From an uncultured Clostridia bacterium (GTDB taxonomy: Bacteria > Bacillota > Clostridia > TANB77 > CAG-508): 5,156 bases of DNA. The notes beneath the pieces were generated by a model that saw only the letters and a list, made by a program, of their open reading frames with translations, ran no database searches and was not told the origin of the DNA. Numbering within the stretch: position 1 is the first letter of the stretch; each line of letters starts with the position of its first letter. The position numbers and the translations under genes were made by a program. Below, in pieces: positions 4,258 through 5,156 of this stretch. The stretch is taken from the NCBI GenBank assembly GCA_948739805.1, contig CAPYID010000073.1:1-5156 (forward strand), in the 5' to 3' direction.

Positions 4258-5156
4258 TTATTCTGTTTTTTCTTCGCAGAATTTTACTGGCTTTACACCT
4301 ACTGAAATAGGAGTAGGCTCTTTTGTATAAATTACACTATCATTGCTTTCATCTGGTATATAGTCAAATGCAGTATCCATTTCTTGCATTTGAAATTTTT
4401 CTTCTTCATTGATGTAGATTATTCCAAATCTATAAGTTTCCATTTTATTATTTGGATCTAATTTATAGTAATCTTCTAATGGGAGCACTCTGACAATAGC
4501 ACTATTATCTTCAGCAAAGTTGAAATAAAATACTTGTTTATCAACATAGTATGTTGCCTCTGCATAACCAACATCATAGTATTGCCTTAATCTCATAATG
4601 ATTTCTCCGACTTCTTTCTCTGGCAAATAATTGCTAAATCTAACACTACCAAGCACATTACCTAATATCATAGGCTTTGTTGTATCTATATAACCTTTAT
4701 CATATAATTCTTGACAAGGCTTACAGATTGAGTCTCTAAAGTTAATTTGATTTACAACTACTTCGTTACCGACTAAAGCAAGTTCTATATTGTCAACATA
4801 TTTCATTATAAGTTCTGCTTGTTCTTGTCTAGTGTAGTCTTTCCACATTTTAGTTCTTGCTTTATATTCTTTTTCTAGCTTAACCTTGTTTATAAAATCA
4901 ATATCTCTTTTTAATAATATATCTTTTGGTGTAAATTTTAGTTCTTCAGTACAATCAGTAGTTTCTAGTTTATTCTGTAATTCTTCAATAGCATTTTCGA
5001 CTATTTTCTTTTCTTCGTTATATTCTTTTAATTCAAAAACTCCATTGATATAGGCTTTTTTAATTCTTTCAAGTTTGTTGTTTTGTTCTTTTATTTCTTT
5101 TTCTAATTGTTCTTTAGGCTCATCAAATTTTTGCTTTATCATAGGCAAGAAGAATT
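4258..5156 (-). CDS. C-terminal part of a probable large serine recombinase
   Basis: The frame is open to the right edge, so the 5' part, including any catalytic resolvase domain, lies outside the window; 298 residues are visible. About residues 12-55 form the charged coiled coil typical of these enzymes (KLERIKKAYINGVFELKEYN, then KKIVENAIEELQNKLE). Near residue 105 there is a segment like MWKDYTRQEQAELIMKYVDN, matching the region that follows the coiled coil in large serine recombinases. A C-terminal extension of about 160 residues follows, with a CKPC pair and an acidic tail. If the identification is right, the enzyme excises and integrates the element by site-specific recombination. The catalytic serine cannot be seen, so an inactive copy cannot be excluded. 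An internal ATG at 5142 is not favoured because the frame runs through upstream of it. Confidence 0.7.
   Translation of the reverse strand, partial: FFLPMIKQKFDEPKEQLEKEIKEQNNKLERIKKAYINGVFELKEYNEEKKIVENAIEELQNKLETTDCTEELKFTPKDILLKRDIDFINKVKLEKEYKARTKMWKDYTRQEQAELIMKYVDNIELALVGNEVVVNQINFRDSICKPCQELYDKGYIDTTKPMILGNVLGSVRFSNYLPEKEVGEIIMRLRQYYDVGYAEATYYVDKQVFYFNFAEDNSAIVRVLPLEDYYKLDPNNKMETYRFGIIYINEEEKFQMQEMDTAFDYIPDESNDSVIYTKEPTPISVGVKPVKFCEEKTE

Noticed and set aside
1..5156. CRISPR array, tRNA, rRNA or insertion sequence
   Set aside because: No regularly spaced direct repeats, no cloverleaf or rRNA-like segment, and no transposase with terminal inverted repeats were found on either strand.

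Overview
The window is very AT-rich and almost everything in it reads on the minus strand (right to left). Short intergenic gaps, strong GGAGG-type ribosome binding sites, Lys/Asn/Ile-rich proteins, a MobV-type relaxase and a recombinase-like gene next to it point to a mobilizable element in a low-GC Bacillota, most likely a clostridial gut-type host. TAA and TGA both act as stops, so the code is standard for this phylum.

Right part (about 4040-5156): the C-terminal part of what looks like a large serine recombinase runs in from beyond the right edge. It is followed by about 250 bases filled with nested inverted repeats. One of these (9-bp arms, 7-nt loop, flanked by CCCCC/GGGGG) is the best candidate for the transfer origin. 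Middle part (2297-4009): a Mob/Pre (MobV) relaxase gene with both expected motifs, then a small unrecognised gene whose ribosome binding site sits at the mob stop codon.

Left-centre part (356-2278): the most interesting block. A near-consensus promoter drives a short leader that encodes a 33-residue peptide and then a strong intrinsic terminator. Part of the peptide's coding sequence is an 11-of-12 copy of the terminator's 3' arm, so the RNA can fold either as an antiterminator or as a terminator. Downstream lie two overlapping genes: an amino-acid kinase of the glutamate 5-kinase (ProB) type, with a duplicated helical insertion, and a free-standing B3/B4 domain protein of the kind used by phenylalanyl-tRNA synthetase to edit misacylated tRNA. 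A promoter, leader peptide and attenuator ahead of cargo genes on a mobile element is the layout of inducible ribosome-drug resistance genes, but neither gene is a known resistance gene. I regard this as a candidate undescribed inducible cassette. The kinase plus editing-domain logic is inference.

Left edge (1-355): no complete gene. It holds a perfect 8-bp inverted repeat, a short GC-richer open frame that looks like the tail of a foreign gene, a good promoter, an intrinsic terminator, and an RNA segment able to pair over the ribosome binding site of a gene that starts at 35 and leaves the window. This may be a second attenuated unit.
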